Shown here piece by piece: positions 30,001 to 30,767 of a DNA stretch of 39,595 bases. Within the stretch, counting starts at the first letter, position 1; the number at the start of each line of letters is the position of its first letter. A program made the translations under genes and the position numbers. Source of the DNA: CAKZSU01 sp044223895 (GTDB lineage: Bacteria; Patescibacteriota; Microgenomatia; UBA10105; UBA927); NCBI GenBank assembly GCA_044223895.1, contig JBGALL010000009.1, forward strand, positions 1 through 39,595, written 5' to 3'. Below the pieces are notes generated by a model. The model had not been told where the DNA came from, ran no database searches, and saw nothing but the letters and a program-made list of their open reading frames with translations.

Positions 30001-30517
30001 CACTTTGGCAGGTTCCATTACAAAAATTTGAACTACATTGAGCATTTGATGAACATGGTTGTCCATTAGCTAATCGTGGTGTAGGAGTGGGAGGGCGACA
30101 GGTGGTTGAACACTCGTTGAGGTTGAGAAATTCCCCATTTGGATCGAGAACACATGAGCCTGCTGTACTACACGAATATCTGGTTACTGGCTTTGGTGTA
30201 GCGGTTGGATCGACAATACATTGATAGTTATTTGAAGAAATTTGTACACAAGATTGTCCGGTAGGACATGTTCCGATGGTGGCTCCGCTACAAGCATATA
30301 CGCCTTGAGCACGATCACGAATTTCTTGCTGATTTTTTATGCCATTACTTATTACTAATGTAGTGACTGCAATAATAGACAAGATGATTAGAGGAATGGT
30401 TTCTATAAAACCACGAGAGAGATACGCTTGAGAAAAATGAGGTGAAAAAAACTTCCGGCCAAAGCGGTATATAGTACTGAGTCCTGCGGTAATAAATTCA
30501 CGTATAAGGGCAAGCAT
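1..30517 (-). CDS. Giant multidomain membrane-anchored protein, at least 10,172 aa (C-terminus beyond left edge)
   Basis: A single frame stays open from an ATG at 30517 to position 2. I checked translations at many points along it (for example near 29900, 25900, 22800, 20950, 19000, 16770, 12190, 9000, 5780, 3000 and 300); all fall in the same phase and read as sensible protein. This ATG is the only good start: an in-frame stop lies at 30554-30556 and no other strong start codon lies between. A weak AGGA sits about 12 nt before it. Domains in order, by residue: signal anchor 39-58; Cys-rich and Pro/Thr region 75-466; six Cys repeats about 780-1940; EF-hand loop 2560-2571; SecA-like ATPase about 3130-3765; PP2C phosphatase about 4386-4640; Ser/Thr kinase about 5983-6240; alpha/beta hydrolase about 8115-8470; Cys/His domain about 8710-8840; Tat-like motif at 9753. 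Much of the remainder is helical and rich in Gln, Ala, Asn and Leu. The overall function is unknown. A giant surface protein or host-directed effector is inference. Confidence 0.93.
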   Translation of the reverse strand, partial: MLALIREFITAGLSTIYRFGRKFFSPHFSQAYLSRGFIETIPLIILSIIAVTTLVISNGIKNQQEIRDRAQGVYACSGATIGTCPTGQSCVQISSNNYQCIVDPTATPKPVTRYSCSTAGSCVLDPNGEFLNLNECSTTCRPPTPTPRLANGQPCSSNAQCSSNFCNGTCQSVQPTNICPGKCQNGCSSVDGNGDGQLDCNAYCDKTCGSLGCISDSQGGQCRQPSPTQTTYCTQGTYWCTGNSSFYCANANIPALEQACGSNNCVPNSTRCQAAPATAAPTVKTKYCTLGTITCSSNKLYECTNEYAPPALKQDCGTSANCNASAKSCVAISTPIPTFTPKPTAQPTTATAYCSDILLEQCINGCTPTVGGGTCKSASTSTSPTAKKTNGAQCADNSECSSNSCVFISGANFKVCQSGSTSTIPSTSPSPSAKATCTALSCLLTLQQCDITSGQCVAIGSTPKPTATPTEPPANPNDPFISNSYDASKTAYVCPLDASGKEDPNHCFNITNGHSVSELAPGGALCQAYLQKGWTSCSSLVIHDNTGTAVAVNTSQYGDYKLGQLKASSVETYQVQKQLDILSQNQIQVGVECAGKTTVECFNKITQATEAYNNFETQVKTKTCTLAEKDCNGIEQKVAENKAYANAYAGGQAQFNTLIDLSAQQTQACAGGFLNTQCVQLTSKVSSSKAELQKSIDAACALADATSQGKCQAQKDLLLNINITSAAISYKSLNLNASIDSLNKTANQSCDPTKPTYASCIGPKQAAAQMMADRFVDAQTEIQKLSNDLTQAQLASNQCQSSFNTANASANASKCLDLANQVKKAQQARDQFVSQTNLCTKGFEGTCNDLQKIVDQAKQQDQERLTLANAQSQVQVLTQKAVDAQNDYLDCLRAGGDSLSSMTVCNQKKAVADQARDAINAPVQNLTKDGGICAGANTTKCTDLTTITTQVTNKDYIQDQAQLAYAQEQVDKLNNDLTQAQLAANQCISKVTNSTTASTCAGLQDKVKQAQAARDALVTKTVTKDSTGKDIVTYTSSLGSGLCSSGDTGTCNKVLENIETAKQDDQNRLTIATAQVQVQTLTQQAVQAQNDYLDCLRSGGDTQLSMSQCNAKKATADQAKEAVRAPIQNLIKDNGPCTGLSVSRCNEVTNATLQGTNSDYLTSQAQLIYAQEQVQNLSNSVTQAQLAFDQCTASVRNSTDASNCLQKQTDLTKAQAARDALVTKTEVKHLDGTTTVTYSSSLGNGLCTSGTNGTCEDILTSVNEAKKEDQSRLTIANAQVQVQVLTQKAVDAQKAYDDCLRSGNGDLNIVTQCQQKKDAADQATEAIRTPLRNLISDGGVCEGSNLGKCSNVTNATIEGTNKENIKNQAELAYATEQVQKLSNDVTQAQLAAKQCISNVKDSTSAANCTGLQDKVKQAQDARDQIVSQTGLCNSDPNGTCKDLQKTIDLAKQADQERLTIANAQVQVQNLTNQAVAAQKEYYDCLRNANEKTDLCNNKKTAAENALEAVRKPIQDLTKAGGVCTGTNVSKCSTITEVTLQGTNTEYVTNQAQLAYAKEQVQKLSSDVTQAQLAATQCQAKITDATSASLCVDLQNKVQDAQKARDAFVVKTEVTNPDGTKTVTYSAALGNGLCSSGTNGTCEEVLKSVDQAKQDDQNRLAIATAQVRVQDLTQQAILAKKDYQDCLRSFNTPVEATEGCVAKKEAANQAAENIRNPLKNLIQPGAACSGVDVSKCSAITQATSQGTDQTYLANQAELVYAKEQIQKLSNDVTQAQLAFNQCTNSAKNSTDASRCLDKQNDLKKAEQARDAVVTKTETKDKDGNTVITYSSSLGGLCTAGATGTCKDLYDAQEAAKNDDLNRLAIAGAQIAVQNLTQKAIDAQTAYYDCLRTAQQNTQCASLKADADKAQEAVRDPIKELIKPGAACTGANAGRCSNIADMTIKSVNEVTELSVSLNQLTAPLQLISQFDTLTDKCGRGLCSDKEKAQMQELRLSVANISATCSYNNTTFSTPACQTLKASAEVAVAQSEFVSVQDGLVSVYKNAPQCPLITAGGTTDCEKNRAKVIQEGINNYLANASVCNGKTPGTISEACQNLSANVAEAMNPVFEEQQSLLSGLYGTEFVKGGGTIISCTTTCTVVDDASPNGRTLSIADAKAQYGIADEKINSGELIGINWYDQKIRAAKDENGNTVNQVQLCPIGYGCVWVGTDPDSINATYSNYITNVLGELRSGAIDPNSEQGQAIIQALGLTMDDALNGDINDLASYLPLVRNGTQDLLAVDSQLTSSQQYALYSSATFGTLDSETNALLQNQFIEASVDFQLAKAAVQQGPGGLLLAPSLFFDGIQGGQGIVNIYQPIQDNLKEGHLVYAAIGALEIIPGVNQFVDANKGISIFKATDAEILRDDGATFGQKVETAALGTSMGILGTFNVDPKQYQSILQKSALDRIQSGESFGQVAGQVVNTFVTGAEIGMQGGFNAYMAASGVNLLTKGISAGAAGALGENTGLLGAARGVEQAAVTYGAEVAKLKVIELGLHLVSPFGTDLANSALGLVGAKDAGCSDLDGNGEIDESERQYTCTANRAWNAVGSIALIKAAAPFTEGAFSFAETPLADVVKDTQKAFITEGQKTNSIGYKAFVAAQVMMDPLGAVSAKAKGIIADRNLRNATDNIAAIADATTGETLASLDKKVAQEYLDYSKANPNDVNLSGNEALRTKVENSLAQGNPANPVSTEVVLSALRESAPQTHGNTAYYAVENDLSLVQDQAKQLAADNAVKSNPIENLAFNPKDTVYVGVDAEGNVKATTDKASLTTVHGEITQYNNGTVFKGTENTPQGSTVSDTQSPGVVTIENNSKSLIPLTDSSVINIGGKEIAITNDPVTAQVTVSYEKPVALAPDTNVGPVSPQLPPQEANIPPPTNLVETRAAISDAVKSFETVAKPLGEALDTPANLRTPEQQQVIAANQELLRPALPETIKTEIAAAPETARSQADTILKNLQEKATNPTEADILAKMRDQQAELRDMPLNDPNRPTTVDQYLQSVSELRTNLVENLGVEKGLERLSEVQQGLKATDVLNTVDAINAKIQAELAKGPAADQARITQLQQDIANVSNAQEIQLSIKTGDPLVTEQINSILREGEHLLTYLDGENRVARANQVDTLQKLLSGDKVAVELTTNGGKSFIGSEYLRVQTEVLGKDTGVYVAKAGQEANVKATLDGITPPNDKVVIFDNTRLNEPGYLEEVLAAKHVVTNPDNISFLRNEVLNTENNPNHEPAKQVYDKITKNAAVYIDELQINLSPDRQAINPVGSDRAAIPVEMQTAATVVGNTLEKLGIIEEGNARAHNSWDNGESALTTKVETTDGQTAETSKFTANAQEKIFAELAKENLAQNKIPVDVFEVIRNNAVELEQISRSGNTAALEAAIKRLAGDAANGVPDLAGKANIVLDQMAMMNSYATALKMEIGSDVFRMVDPKLLEQQGGRYEKEVAVPGSGGVSSEGQSYDARLQAALEFRTAKASGQEVVFDGLTASPELAFRSSIADYIGDVKGDVAAVTGNFADGKGVVETAIGATVYRSNEATVKILGDVENTDGARINKDQSYQVGNNTDGLQILGDMFDQGILDTSKGQQSNGNAKIIIGTDKGELTVDVAKSLVEARADGTRAIDPAEKTFILSEGGNKLYETKFNADGEVISKKEVTAASVEARYKAGEGNLILIIDRGNATGLSIQTPQSTPGVLFTDFGAPEGLVVQAGSRLDRGNSIADQYAIILKEKSPALSGETVAERLTNANGQLDFAAFKENIADVQVVVEQRQTTGALNQGVDSASTRVMSDLIRQSSGTNPEVAKWASETLLKDFFTKDSGRDVTMDVGAKETLEVRKAKLTAEKAKWEKAMADLESQPALLETIKTDYPEVYKRMVANKNIDPNSLTYAENVNPNGSKESVYRASDLEQYIQTHNTYVEKTSESQYLADNGGKPQTTAIAVAAPVAEATSGLTTLIPESVRKAVEVQVNSAQDATNNALKLIGVSNPAVRNAITTSSPIATLITAAQNRNLITLDLGNVLTPQQPVEVKQPVAKPVVTATSLSIPKTGGLFGIGAKPVVTQGQLTTAIPQFSTTVADQVATVINASSVTSQAVAYAKANAVINDTNKLNLLLQSNGMNPQSIQSIQQALATPIVSDISLNLPTGTKVSLPQQYPNSPKGIISDLKTVSSVQGQTVTITYSTFQNGTVVDSPKITGTVSTAGDFTPTYFSNSTIPTELGYQPVQISNDYTVTADDQPVVVYTINGKNQSFVQTSNGLTEVPQNATVTLTDSSGSTVIVTDHSILTSPVTTDVVNKLVADGKAVVQQQPQPESKPVVQQPQPESKPGTTDNKPEVQPQTQSETHQVAQIVGHPTAFAPDGMDYGLSGSDFVIAADGVSQPDKSGFLLGTQDGAKTSADLLKSAFEKAKSMSLEEAQSYIQQYVDTTINQAVKEQNGLRTGPQGQKSVAYTTLAGVFIHPSGKAIIVKVGDADVYRVREGNAEAVALIDTNLAGHLTNIYNLHDGKPELINRKLQAQSSSTPNTLGNDDFYGSYVTTVDVQPGDTFLSMSDGVEKYFKANTAGQIENINEQSSGKNIAQGVIQAVDQKHATTGRENYLDDVVVAGVTVPENIVSKTVSNVIDAPQVIAESLVDQVENLSNAGISPETVETVKAAIAEIIPEVAPPEEETEQVPSVSKTEYVPDVTYFRTFLENNESDIGYFEENPTNRIQDLVEVIADYVEKNPPLKDLTPAQFASTVLAMVDGVTTQVKLDALPYQYITLTSGTTNTTALELQISDTQSIVVDPTSTTKVVTTKPVVVNQPLTNTNNQPVNKAVVTTAQQEYVDPKVEPAKTADQTKQILTDEQIQKQLKQQIQRSLREQLQNVAKPAPRKGTAVNLLSKIWNALKFPFSIPSRLGSAMVNSITWTKNVILPPRLTTKDEETLISVVKQALVANGNNQEDVTSTIRDLMIQSITFGYRFNPGVRRVIASFAQNLVTEAVAAEKIAEVKAKEEAKPDTVYTRNVDTINVLPLIKVHPDAGYKSAITQGNLTVLFNKDGEIIGYMKGKVSYGFDGTRLRAKVVASVVYSEDTKKNTNTFVGLSGVEGKPVPQAVVDAVNALKLSDKLIKPSEKVIEQPKAEQQEPQPTGVLNNLSFVQSNLSSENNAIIDRAKGDQKVTVEEFNNIVTELDQKDVFRNDNLENVKSIVLDILKQNNLVIPTQNYGTSTGGGNIGLTIGTSLSQFAQRENQNTIQIAIQSIWHEIQRLPTNAFINDSQYHVLAQQPIQLTTDTGTLRGTLIVNYVSEDDYTQVWVSVLGTQDSGVLASSPNSNIYTTNRIAFVRIEYLPGSNFASNYVETHNNYNGINFRGNGLGTALLDLSEPVTFTIINNVYSQDKAVQATLHTADSSEDGFTTRYLLNSQKNVYKYFERSLPVNNAFASTSKIAVPGLTLSLQSGATAFPLAMPYLAAINIVEASIRGLDAVVNTNFTARLVQATSDLNPYSLPRAIIAWNKTSGTVTQKLSAGLKAMIPVQNFQPFRQGDQLTLQQQAVQQTADAITSLVADTQGTIDLNKVTSAVTVSTNSQTTDRAVREVAPNATITSESTLEELARTIPQRVGLIVLDHPAQQENPVTLTHIVAQEGTVVELSQEENVLSTKGMTDEGFSLLAQQETVEGVNRLWVLNSQPRFQPEAKPAIPTKYNPNGCSDCSVLVQKFTNLLNLAKANIHDVDKSLEYLQQAKELFNHYLENNIVRTATTAELMHLQAIHSQLLADKLDTVSAITEAQREIIRQIKILKQQDVNHPDLESLRAYRDHLGFLSEAIKQDYRPARNLIEQSIASKITLQNMDQEQIFDTFNLAVGDITGELYQSYERERGKFSTDFTSMVEELKPLTAEQLENDLHQKISFFESLRLQAYQRVTERLTAQFGSEYSELIYQYYTQQLEEFFLVPQQVYDIDTYIKGWLNGLTPGKQVFNGYTLEKKLGNGSYGVVWQAKNPNGVSVALKIGKSRKGNYSLEEESKKLDAVKDSSAFVQLNGIYKGAYITAIDETLAGDSLTTLVNGIKSQPNMAQREVSAAVMVQQILKLVQAMHNHTPQILLRDLKPENIAFSNDRKNFIFIDAGGIYVPGIPDVDEGQPYTTNYATMEQVIGYHPDVTSDLNAVGKILLEALGSDINIPFTNTYEIIRLKSIPVDISSLSVSDELKKFIYRITSPDSRVRYPTVDEAISDLQKVITQLSTRNATYGKVTRENVVESLNLNLTNQDLMNAYTTLSPLGIILSFGTSSVPTQVKSNIDWTFLNYRFQIQPNTQYYFTIDDNGALYVTESSNVMRVGLLGFITNEKVPALHPYENNKSIASGLLRMSSDGSFNVEQLYADQNLPVYKELVEYFIGLQIYPDPPASNNLIITFDNPLTCSVCKVVTDRFTRQMNDVTNGLTTPFQDLQKIDAIQLDVNSHTYEDPLVQDQMNLDVQAERARISQTEAEKQDALNKTQRVQTEINEKIVEQQLKNNTTIVNQLKSQQAANVAAAKTIAKISPAKTSLFQSIKNSLTVIRRNLSLRYNRFMGDLSPVAVYLPGTEAIDTAVSGTPEQKKKAQEIYETIAKERKITSLSTFFDMDRHENFTPAQDFIEYKLKRAKNDNYTARLDQLVGNGADQAAVRSLVENALVYHVEQAIALIPEDILYKKNSVDNANNIISLITPIEALAEPITAKTSYTALQKGLENLRPESKIVLSEEDKLDVLLAYEKAEQALGEKYAQELQLPEPNNADKLALLLRTLLNQKQFVQNVRIIPDTPDPIVFAKRMTLLRSFYGEKTIAKLIRTVQQFRLGPGVIIGNKDADVTTSLNNDALRILVRQIILPDGQQVTAITNLSPGSILNQGEKNTIKVLDSTGVNFVTGLLQPGQTSYVHERVLITDFAGNSIVFVDESGNRILDGQSVQKNILKNTDIRSRLYTDSTDSLKKLGAVELVPTAKNRFQTFIATLKGILGLDEVTQRTASIAEIIEQARRKRATLPRTILNTFTRVISEVANRTTNPLILASSARLNAWRMNPELGMLGFRDTALNLTWADELGLPVVRAMLNNQEQGTVHYPANNTLQIDQSSFRISSYFDALPPLEAAQLATLMDRLREFKKEGKMIEAIRLLKTSDQRNVFFNIAGYEEALDDLGKQVTTISLDELPDDTNPKNQETQVLNNSAQDETSQKKRLAIQSVFQTLRQIDPKIDQLLSEQERRFQDPTINKNAKPIRNTTTVWRNLQTLREIRAIYRSVTQSIQKEAGNSLLPHVPSAKRPHFGIINPQTGEMTIFEYNSEFDRLENEIAQFNAISNALSTEPNDLKSPDLTVQATISKEQLEILKALGNSGKIHAGQTIRNEDLNSYIPASLIDRLLGRARKNMFTTEQLQAINAINFFITPNLSAKEAINAPSVEMSTFGVIGKINVAINYGYDENGLISGFQVAEAFAHPYVSGNGVLQAIHNPLVDSLSTNPQLYLNYADIPYNNKLPSDTEFTVQIGDKVTQETLGVTFPADRPTVFGYVEDDTKNIIRDRVILYGLKNKYPKNQAVLNKIETVEDLAVLRKALLTAKELTREEEQHVNTLLSPANTADGITQREILREVFFISSRLTDTTFLSRALTRLQGRPSGGFLEAIFGNSENLTLSTMILGTTKPGPKVLDALWESALDRAEVYKGDNFFTRVQAATQSSLRGLIQRLTIVATPIERSFMYPRFVISVLINSTRGVKTAFSTAHADDYKPGWAVIAGVVKDEIAKSATITFSRGTSTDPLLIKIFKLIPGWTSAWDRALVLSGPQAPEMIARQLINEDALIQQSLVAVGLLSPDRALKPLDEDYMAKPQGKVQGELAPFDTSNASIGSLLEQMNLILEDQQSIAEMMRTGSFLSNKTIPGLKAIISKKQKAVKTKNGTIIPNASSSVTVEVTLRQLIIAGIKDSNRRLDALDRLAQLTGLENTAIQLSFYMSNGVIDQVNTAIQKEKSQTEEALTIDEQNLLTAILNDEDNNLVLKPEEIALQQVFLNQKPFQTISFIKNYIKLNPRVSSIKGNQYIQLALKSTIPYSIQDFLLSGQDLQDVDDQLLDRLSEQLTESPEFWANLQNRWANAKNIGVFNHGWTGGGFVSNYIQTIQESTLPFIARIARYIPGISQFIPDEESLTRNVDAAGLYFSSQRGLSEDERVNSVFIYSDAMGFGKSRLRSDVRYVTPAMYERADRIILQFFDVFNKNVIGLVVGHSMGGAKALFQSLSLADNPSIHAKLRYIALNPAFEYTAQFWASFRSAYSNNPNPLFRIVLTPLSKVAALLVNNAVYLHQAFGKIPFYPFLERQIATFVVKQIFLPGAPESLVTTHVNEFIVHISEAAKGAKGSAMKINHIFPEEWLKIMTHNPFVMMIFSKDDRMVDTKKSIESIPVDTYFLDHNAPPPDAYVFNSLDSENHYSTLDLLHQNEVIQAQQFVAQIPEDMGYPYAFFKYYWFQIARNLPAAEHISVLQNIWKIYASEKLANRADDQILQSVQTYLNSKGIPADVQQEYLAPLLQRIEQITTILTTLDVENKYKTDLSMISEYLNRRAEKSTVLQQQKGLFIFNLLLNFEAAFSPIRTYHLDTVTQDAVPLPEEKQVQQEIQEPAATPGIEQLPQALPSGEAGPTNKKLDYYESPVLSPLVEPSTNFHYVLPVTENRDTIQKDAFRNNHTDWEKLEDQDIDTVKIKRIDTDFVGNCEDYACALQPQVPQGVLTNQEFLDNSIVDTESALTNENYIIIYWGNAYELLSSPGMAKQLNINPETINKKAIMPLHVGIYNSKTKTVVSKFSLGSQVFQHTVESVPSDYGTYYSLHTIPGQEAPQQATSVEVANQSSTMSRFIDWLYPTSQPTSVIEYVTKLRLFQRTSAIPQQSEQDKKINTSVLNMITTNARRMYALALDQNGFSTPVSFTPPVLPFDPQENAEFFQRSEHGAYLVYNENNSLVSPEDAGLTKQQSQLIDTSTSIVGKLIEAEGYASAYDDRDGDIESIATILWEQIQQLPQPMRSTLLTMLPNKSSLITILEGKYGYKLARKKPSQITEAIPNELKNLNVQWAINTVLDNFLLYNYLTQNKGFSFTASDKDFQQILSSLGFNAVISSYTNAKVAVEKENQAIQQKEIDYQNKLATWSEKALVAEKSPVNPPSTKLKYSVQIPARNEMPSDTDIALAQADPRQTQFIRGNLAELLASLASAAQEGIKQNKVTADEIEILVNVNNAEVERQANGQGTPQNVRSLLFLNSLKRAGDIYKEKKGITNAEIDAMLSTFDWIPTDGSTYSATVIGFYRRMISSLAALQAEGLQIQIINGTDGKYITNTNSYPDTKLIQRPNAATAIRLLTSISLNRFAEARNANNLLSKNNQQIMLFGADQTVDKQLFVSVASATKDQPSVIRSIPRFVTDAKTKSFTNARWYAQASASFVDFIGATKGIFEQQKLAKDNRSYQPVLQVPWAGSYQFNVSAYEQTPGWILQTGEDAALMDSFRKANVPFQYIPTSISTVKDRIDSGTPGGLNASGDYRNTQTYYLDHEDTLSLLSDQMKQDFPKLESWDFNTSSLPSIFLDQLLALPLNPEETALVQQFFDANTPKDQVLLMNITDDVQWVGQIEGLQRIARIVEYDKENKTKFPNLFRFFAMMGRDFNLKTEQANTQEPEPTKGLQQQPQESEPQTTESQPETNTETSPVAQTPSGFSITQFIRNFFARDTKKSPIAPTQSELNKPLPIVVKKSQPATMSRRQFLKRAGTVGILAAEELTVGHFTRTYIQPVEQFLRSIGILQEGNAAQFAVILRQLVSEYLLNPSDENLQLLGAWIKFNGAVHYAARSNKEIAGATAFHFLYGEGKPLDITELFKKQVPGLIDEMYSDKQLATLGITKDTSDEDKVAILFEQMLKEKPLSSKTRHLVFVSEENTSTGLYARLVTDNPDELLYVSGTPDDSLTGKSVRLFGIPNLTSFNTLYGLAQFTGGVEGKITKVESGEAMTVSEPTLFIRDQYDWLAGTGMDVEGNIGDMLKELGVDDLLSSPMFDELKKASIQITDDDGVLLAKRGYGYEYEVTAKYPVNHPVTITNSALEQPPESYIKENNAQVKTLPLERESITPQSSTNTTIYGFGPAQWFQNLTYWLYPHYDEFVAKNGGFKNPLDLVRQSRFFLKQTQ
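1178..1261 (-). other. Internal twin-arginine (Tat) signal-like motif after an in-frame ATG
   Basis: At residue 9753 of the giant frame an ATG begins MSRRQFLKRAGTVGILAA. SRRQFLK is an exact match to the Tat consensus S/T-R-R-x-F-L-K. The hydrophobic part that follows is short and broken by EE (AAEELTVG). No Shine-Dalgarno-like sequence precedes the ATG. It may be a relic of a once separate Tat-exported protein now fused in frame, an internal translation start, or chance. Confidence 0.4.
3998..4390 (-). other. Cys/His papain-like (NlpC/P60- or DUF7689-like) segment in the giant protein
   Basis: Residues about 8710-8840. GNCEDYACAL (C8727, C8732) is followed 75 residues later by IMPLHVGIY (H8802) and then VVSKFSLGSQVFQHTVESVP. 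The Cys-helix ... His-strand ... 'SK-G ... F-H-x-x-x-x-VP' pattern resembles small NlpC/P60-fold families such as DUF7689. This is a pattern-level resemblance only. Activity and substrate cannot be judged. Confidence 0.3.
5108..6175 (-). other. Alpha/beta hydrolase domain with probable Ser-Asp-His triad in the giant protein
   Basis: Residues about 8115-8470. IGVFNHGWTGGG (H8125-G8126) gives the oxyanion-hole HG motif after strand 3. VIGLVVGHSMGGA gives the nucleophile elbow G-H-S-M-G with S8246. MMIFSKDDRMV supplies the acid at D8406 or D8407 after a strand. SENHYSTLD supplies His at H8446. The order and spacing are those of a lipase/esterase-like fold. The substrate is unknown. A long acidic region precedes it and a helical region follows. 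Confidence 0.82.
11798..12571 (-). other. Hanks-type Ser/Thr protein kinase domain in the giant protein
   Basis: Residues about 5983-6240. The Gly-rich loop is LGNGSYGVVW (5993-5998 core). The ATP lysine is in VALKIG (K6014). An acidic helix-C segment, SLEEESKKL, follows. The catalytic loop is LLRDLKPENI (D6110). The DFG motif is FIDAGGI (D6129, DAG variant). An APE-like YATMEQVIGY, the subdomain IX motif SDLNAVGKILLEAL and the late Arg in SRVRYPTVDEA are also present. K-to-D spacing (96) and D-to-D spacing (19) match active kinases. Only the Phe of DFG and the Pro of APE deviate, so catalysis looks possible. Helical, Gln-rich stretches flank it on both sides. Confidence 0.92.
14228..14770 (-). 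other. Possible GNAT-like acetyltransferase fold in the giant protein
   Basis: Residues about 5250-5430 are beta-rich and contain the strand RIAFVRIEYLPG, then FRGNGLGTALLD (R5378). The R-G-N-G-L-G turn followed by a helix resembles the acyl-CoA pyrophosphate loop (Q/R-x-x-G-x-G/A) of GNAT enzymes. A C-terminal KNVYKYFERS would fit the last helix. Only one motif supports this, so it is a suggestion. The segment could be an unrelated beta domain. Confidence 0.25.
16598..17362 (-). other. PP2C-type (PPM) Ser/Thr phosphatase domain in the giant protein
   Basis: Residues about 4386-4640. FVIAADGVS (D4406-G4407) matches the first metal-binding motif of PPM phosphatases. IVKVGDADVYRVREG matches the GDSR-type strand. 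TFLSMSDGV (D4581) matches the SDG motif, and YLDDVVVAGVTV (D4629, D4630) matches the terminal DN/DD motif before the last strand. The length and order fit a bacterial SpoIIE/Stp-like PP2C core. The early R-x-x-NED motif is not evident. Expected reaction: metal-dependent removal of phosphate from Ser/Thr. The kinase domain about 1,340 residues downstream in the same chain is an obvious candidate partner. Confidence 0.8.
17395..17525 (-). repeat. Gln/Pro/Glu/Lys linker with a short tandem repeat
   Basis: Just before the phosphatase domain the protein has a low-complexity hinge in which PQPESKPVVQQ is repeated, then TTDNKPEVQPQTQSETHQ. A similar hinge (EPEPTKGLQQQPQESEPQ, then TTESQPETNTETS) lies near 1430-1530, before the internal Tat-like motif. 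These segments look like flexible inter-domain linkers and mark domain boundaries. Confidence 0.75.
19223..21130 (-). other. SecA-like / SF2 helicase-type ATPase region in the giant protein
   Basis: Residues about 3130-3765. A Walker A-like VELTTNGGKS (K3174) sits where SecA has EM.TGEGKT, and is followed by a hydrophobic strand GVYVAKAG resembling the SecA GVHVVT strand. A Walker B/DEAD-like YIDELQINL (D3285, E3286) lies 111 residues later, close to the SecA spacing. Further on, NLILIIDRGNATGLSIQ and VQAGSRLDRGN resemble motifs V and VI of the second RecA lobe. The first Gly of the P-loop is missing and the motifs are drifted, so ATPase activity is uncertain. This assignment rests on motif order and spacing only. 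The preprotein cross-linking and zinc-tail parts of true SecA are not evident. Confidence 0.5.
22805..22840 (-). other. EF-hand calcium-binding loop in the giant protein
   Basis: Residues 2560-2571 read DLDGNGEIDESE. This fits the canonical 12-residue EF-hand loop, with ligands at positions 1, 3, 5 and 12, Gly at 6 and Ile at 8. Cys residues flank it (CSD before, YTC after). It stands alone, with no paired second loop seen nearby, so it resembles the single calcium loops of extracellular bacterial proteins and dockerins more than a calmodulin-type pair. Confidence 0.7.
24700..28180 (-). repeat. Six tandem Cys-containing helical repeats (A-B-C-A-B-C) in the giant protein
   Basis: Six units of about 550-613 bp are marked by the repeated segment 'KLSNDVTQAQLA.QC' (near 28160, 27590, 26985, 26375, 25835 and 25225) and by 'DCLR' (near 27840, 27227, 26617, 26061, 25449 and 24848). 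A typical unit has about eight Cys: QC, C..LQ, GLC, GTC, DCLR, C..KK, G..C and KC. Ala/Gln/Lys-rich helical stretches separate them, including AQVQVQ.LTQ and QAQLAYAQEQVQ. Units 1 and 4 are short and lack the 'VTKT...TYSSSLG' insert, while 2, 3, 5 and 6 have it. Likely an extended disulfide-clamped helical stalk; the family is not recognised. Confidence 0.85.
29120..30295 (-). other. Cys-rich small-knot region with Pro/Thr linkers (residues ~75-466 of the giant protein)
   Basis: Directly after the membrane helix come dozens of closely spaced Cys in patterns such as CSSNAQCSSNFCNGTC, CNAYCDKTCG and CSSNSCVF, alternating with Thr/Pro/Ser linkers such as TPTPTP, PTATPTEPP and TPIPTFTPKPTAQP. A DGNGDGQLD calcium-loop-like segment occurs near 29930. 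Such spacing is typical of disulfide-stabilised extracellular mini-domains. The linkers are candidates for O-glycosylation. Together this supports an extracellular location for at least this part. I cannot assign a named family. Confidence 0.7.
30344..30403 (-). other. N-terminal signal-anchor helix of the giant protein
   Basis: Residues 39-58 form one uninterrupted hydrophobic helix (TIPLIILSIIAVTTLVIS). About 38 residues precede it, with several Arg and Lys (R6, R18, R21, K22, R35). The positive-inside rule predicts a cytoplasmic N-terminus and an exported remainder. No signal-peptidase site or lipobox is visible, so it probably stays anchored. I saw no other convincing membrane helix in the parts of the protein I translated. 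Confidence 0.8.
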
Positions 30518-30535
30518 GATTCGGTATATTCCTAT

Positions 30536-30563
30536 CCTATATATAATAAGGATTTAACGTCAA
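30536..30563 (-). promoter_or_regulatory. Possible promoter of the giant gene
   Basis: On the minus strand TTGACG (30563-30558) is followed after 16 nt by TATAGG (30541-30536), about 19 nt before the ATG at 30517. The -35 box is good and the -10 box is weak. If used, the leader would be only about 12 nt, which fits the weak ribosome-binding site. Confidence 0.3.
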
Positions 30564-30751
30564 TAGCTTGACTTTTTTTGAAGAAAAAGTACGGAAATAT
30601 TTTTCTAAAATATTTGGATCACTAATATATGTATTGATATACTAAATAGCAAATTGATAGCGCCTATTTTTGCAGGTGACCCTCAAAAATACTGATGAGA
30701 ATGTTCTCCAAAAATAAATACTATATGACTTGTCTGATAACCTCGTTTCCT

Positions 30752-30762
30752 AGTAGACTACT
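30752..30762. repeat. 11-bp perfect palindrome before the glycosyltransferase start
   Basis: AGTAGACTACT is a perfect inverted repeat with a single central base. It ends 5 bp before the ATG at 30768, where a ribosome-binding site would be expected; none is seen. It could be an operator or chance. The rest of the 250-bp divergent intergenic region is AT-rich, with one 7-bp hairpin (ACTTTTT/AAAAAGT at 30571-30590) and nothing else I can name. Confidence 0.3.
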
Positions 30763-30767
30763 TTAGT

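Noticed and set aside
1..30517. Recoding of UGA (as in Gracilibacteria/Absconditabacteria) as the reason for such a long frame
   Set aside because: The stretches of the giant frame I read contain no TGA, TAA or TAG at all, so it is open under the standard code.
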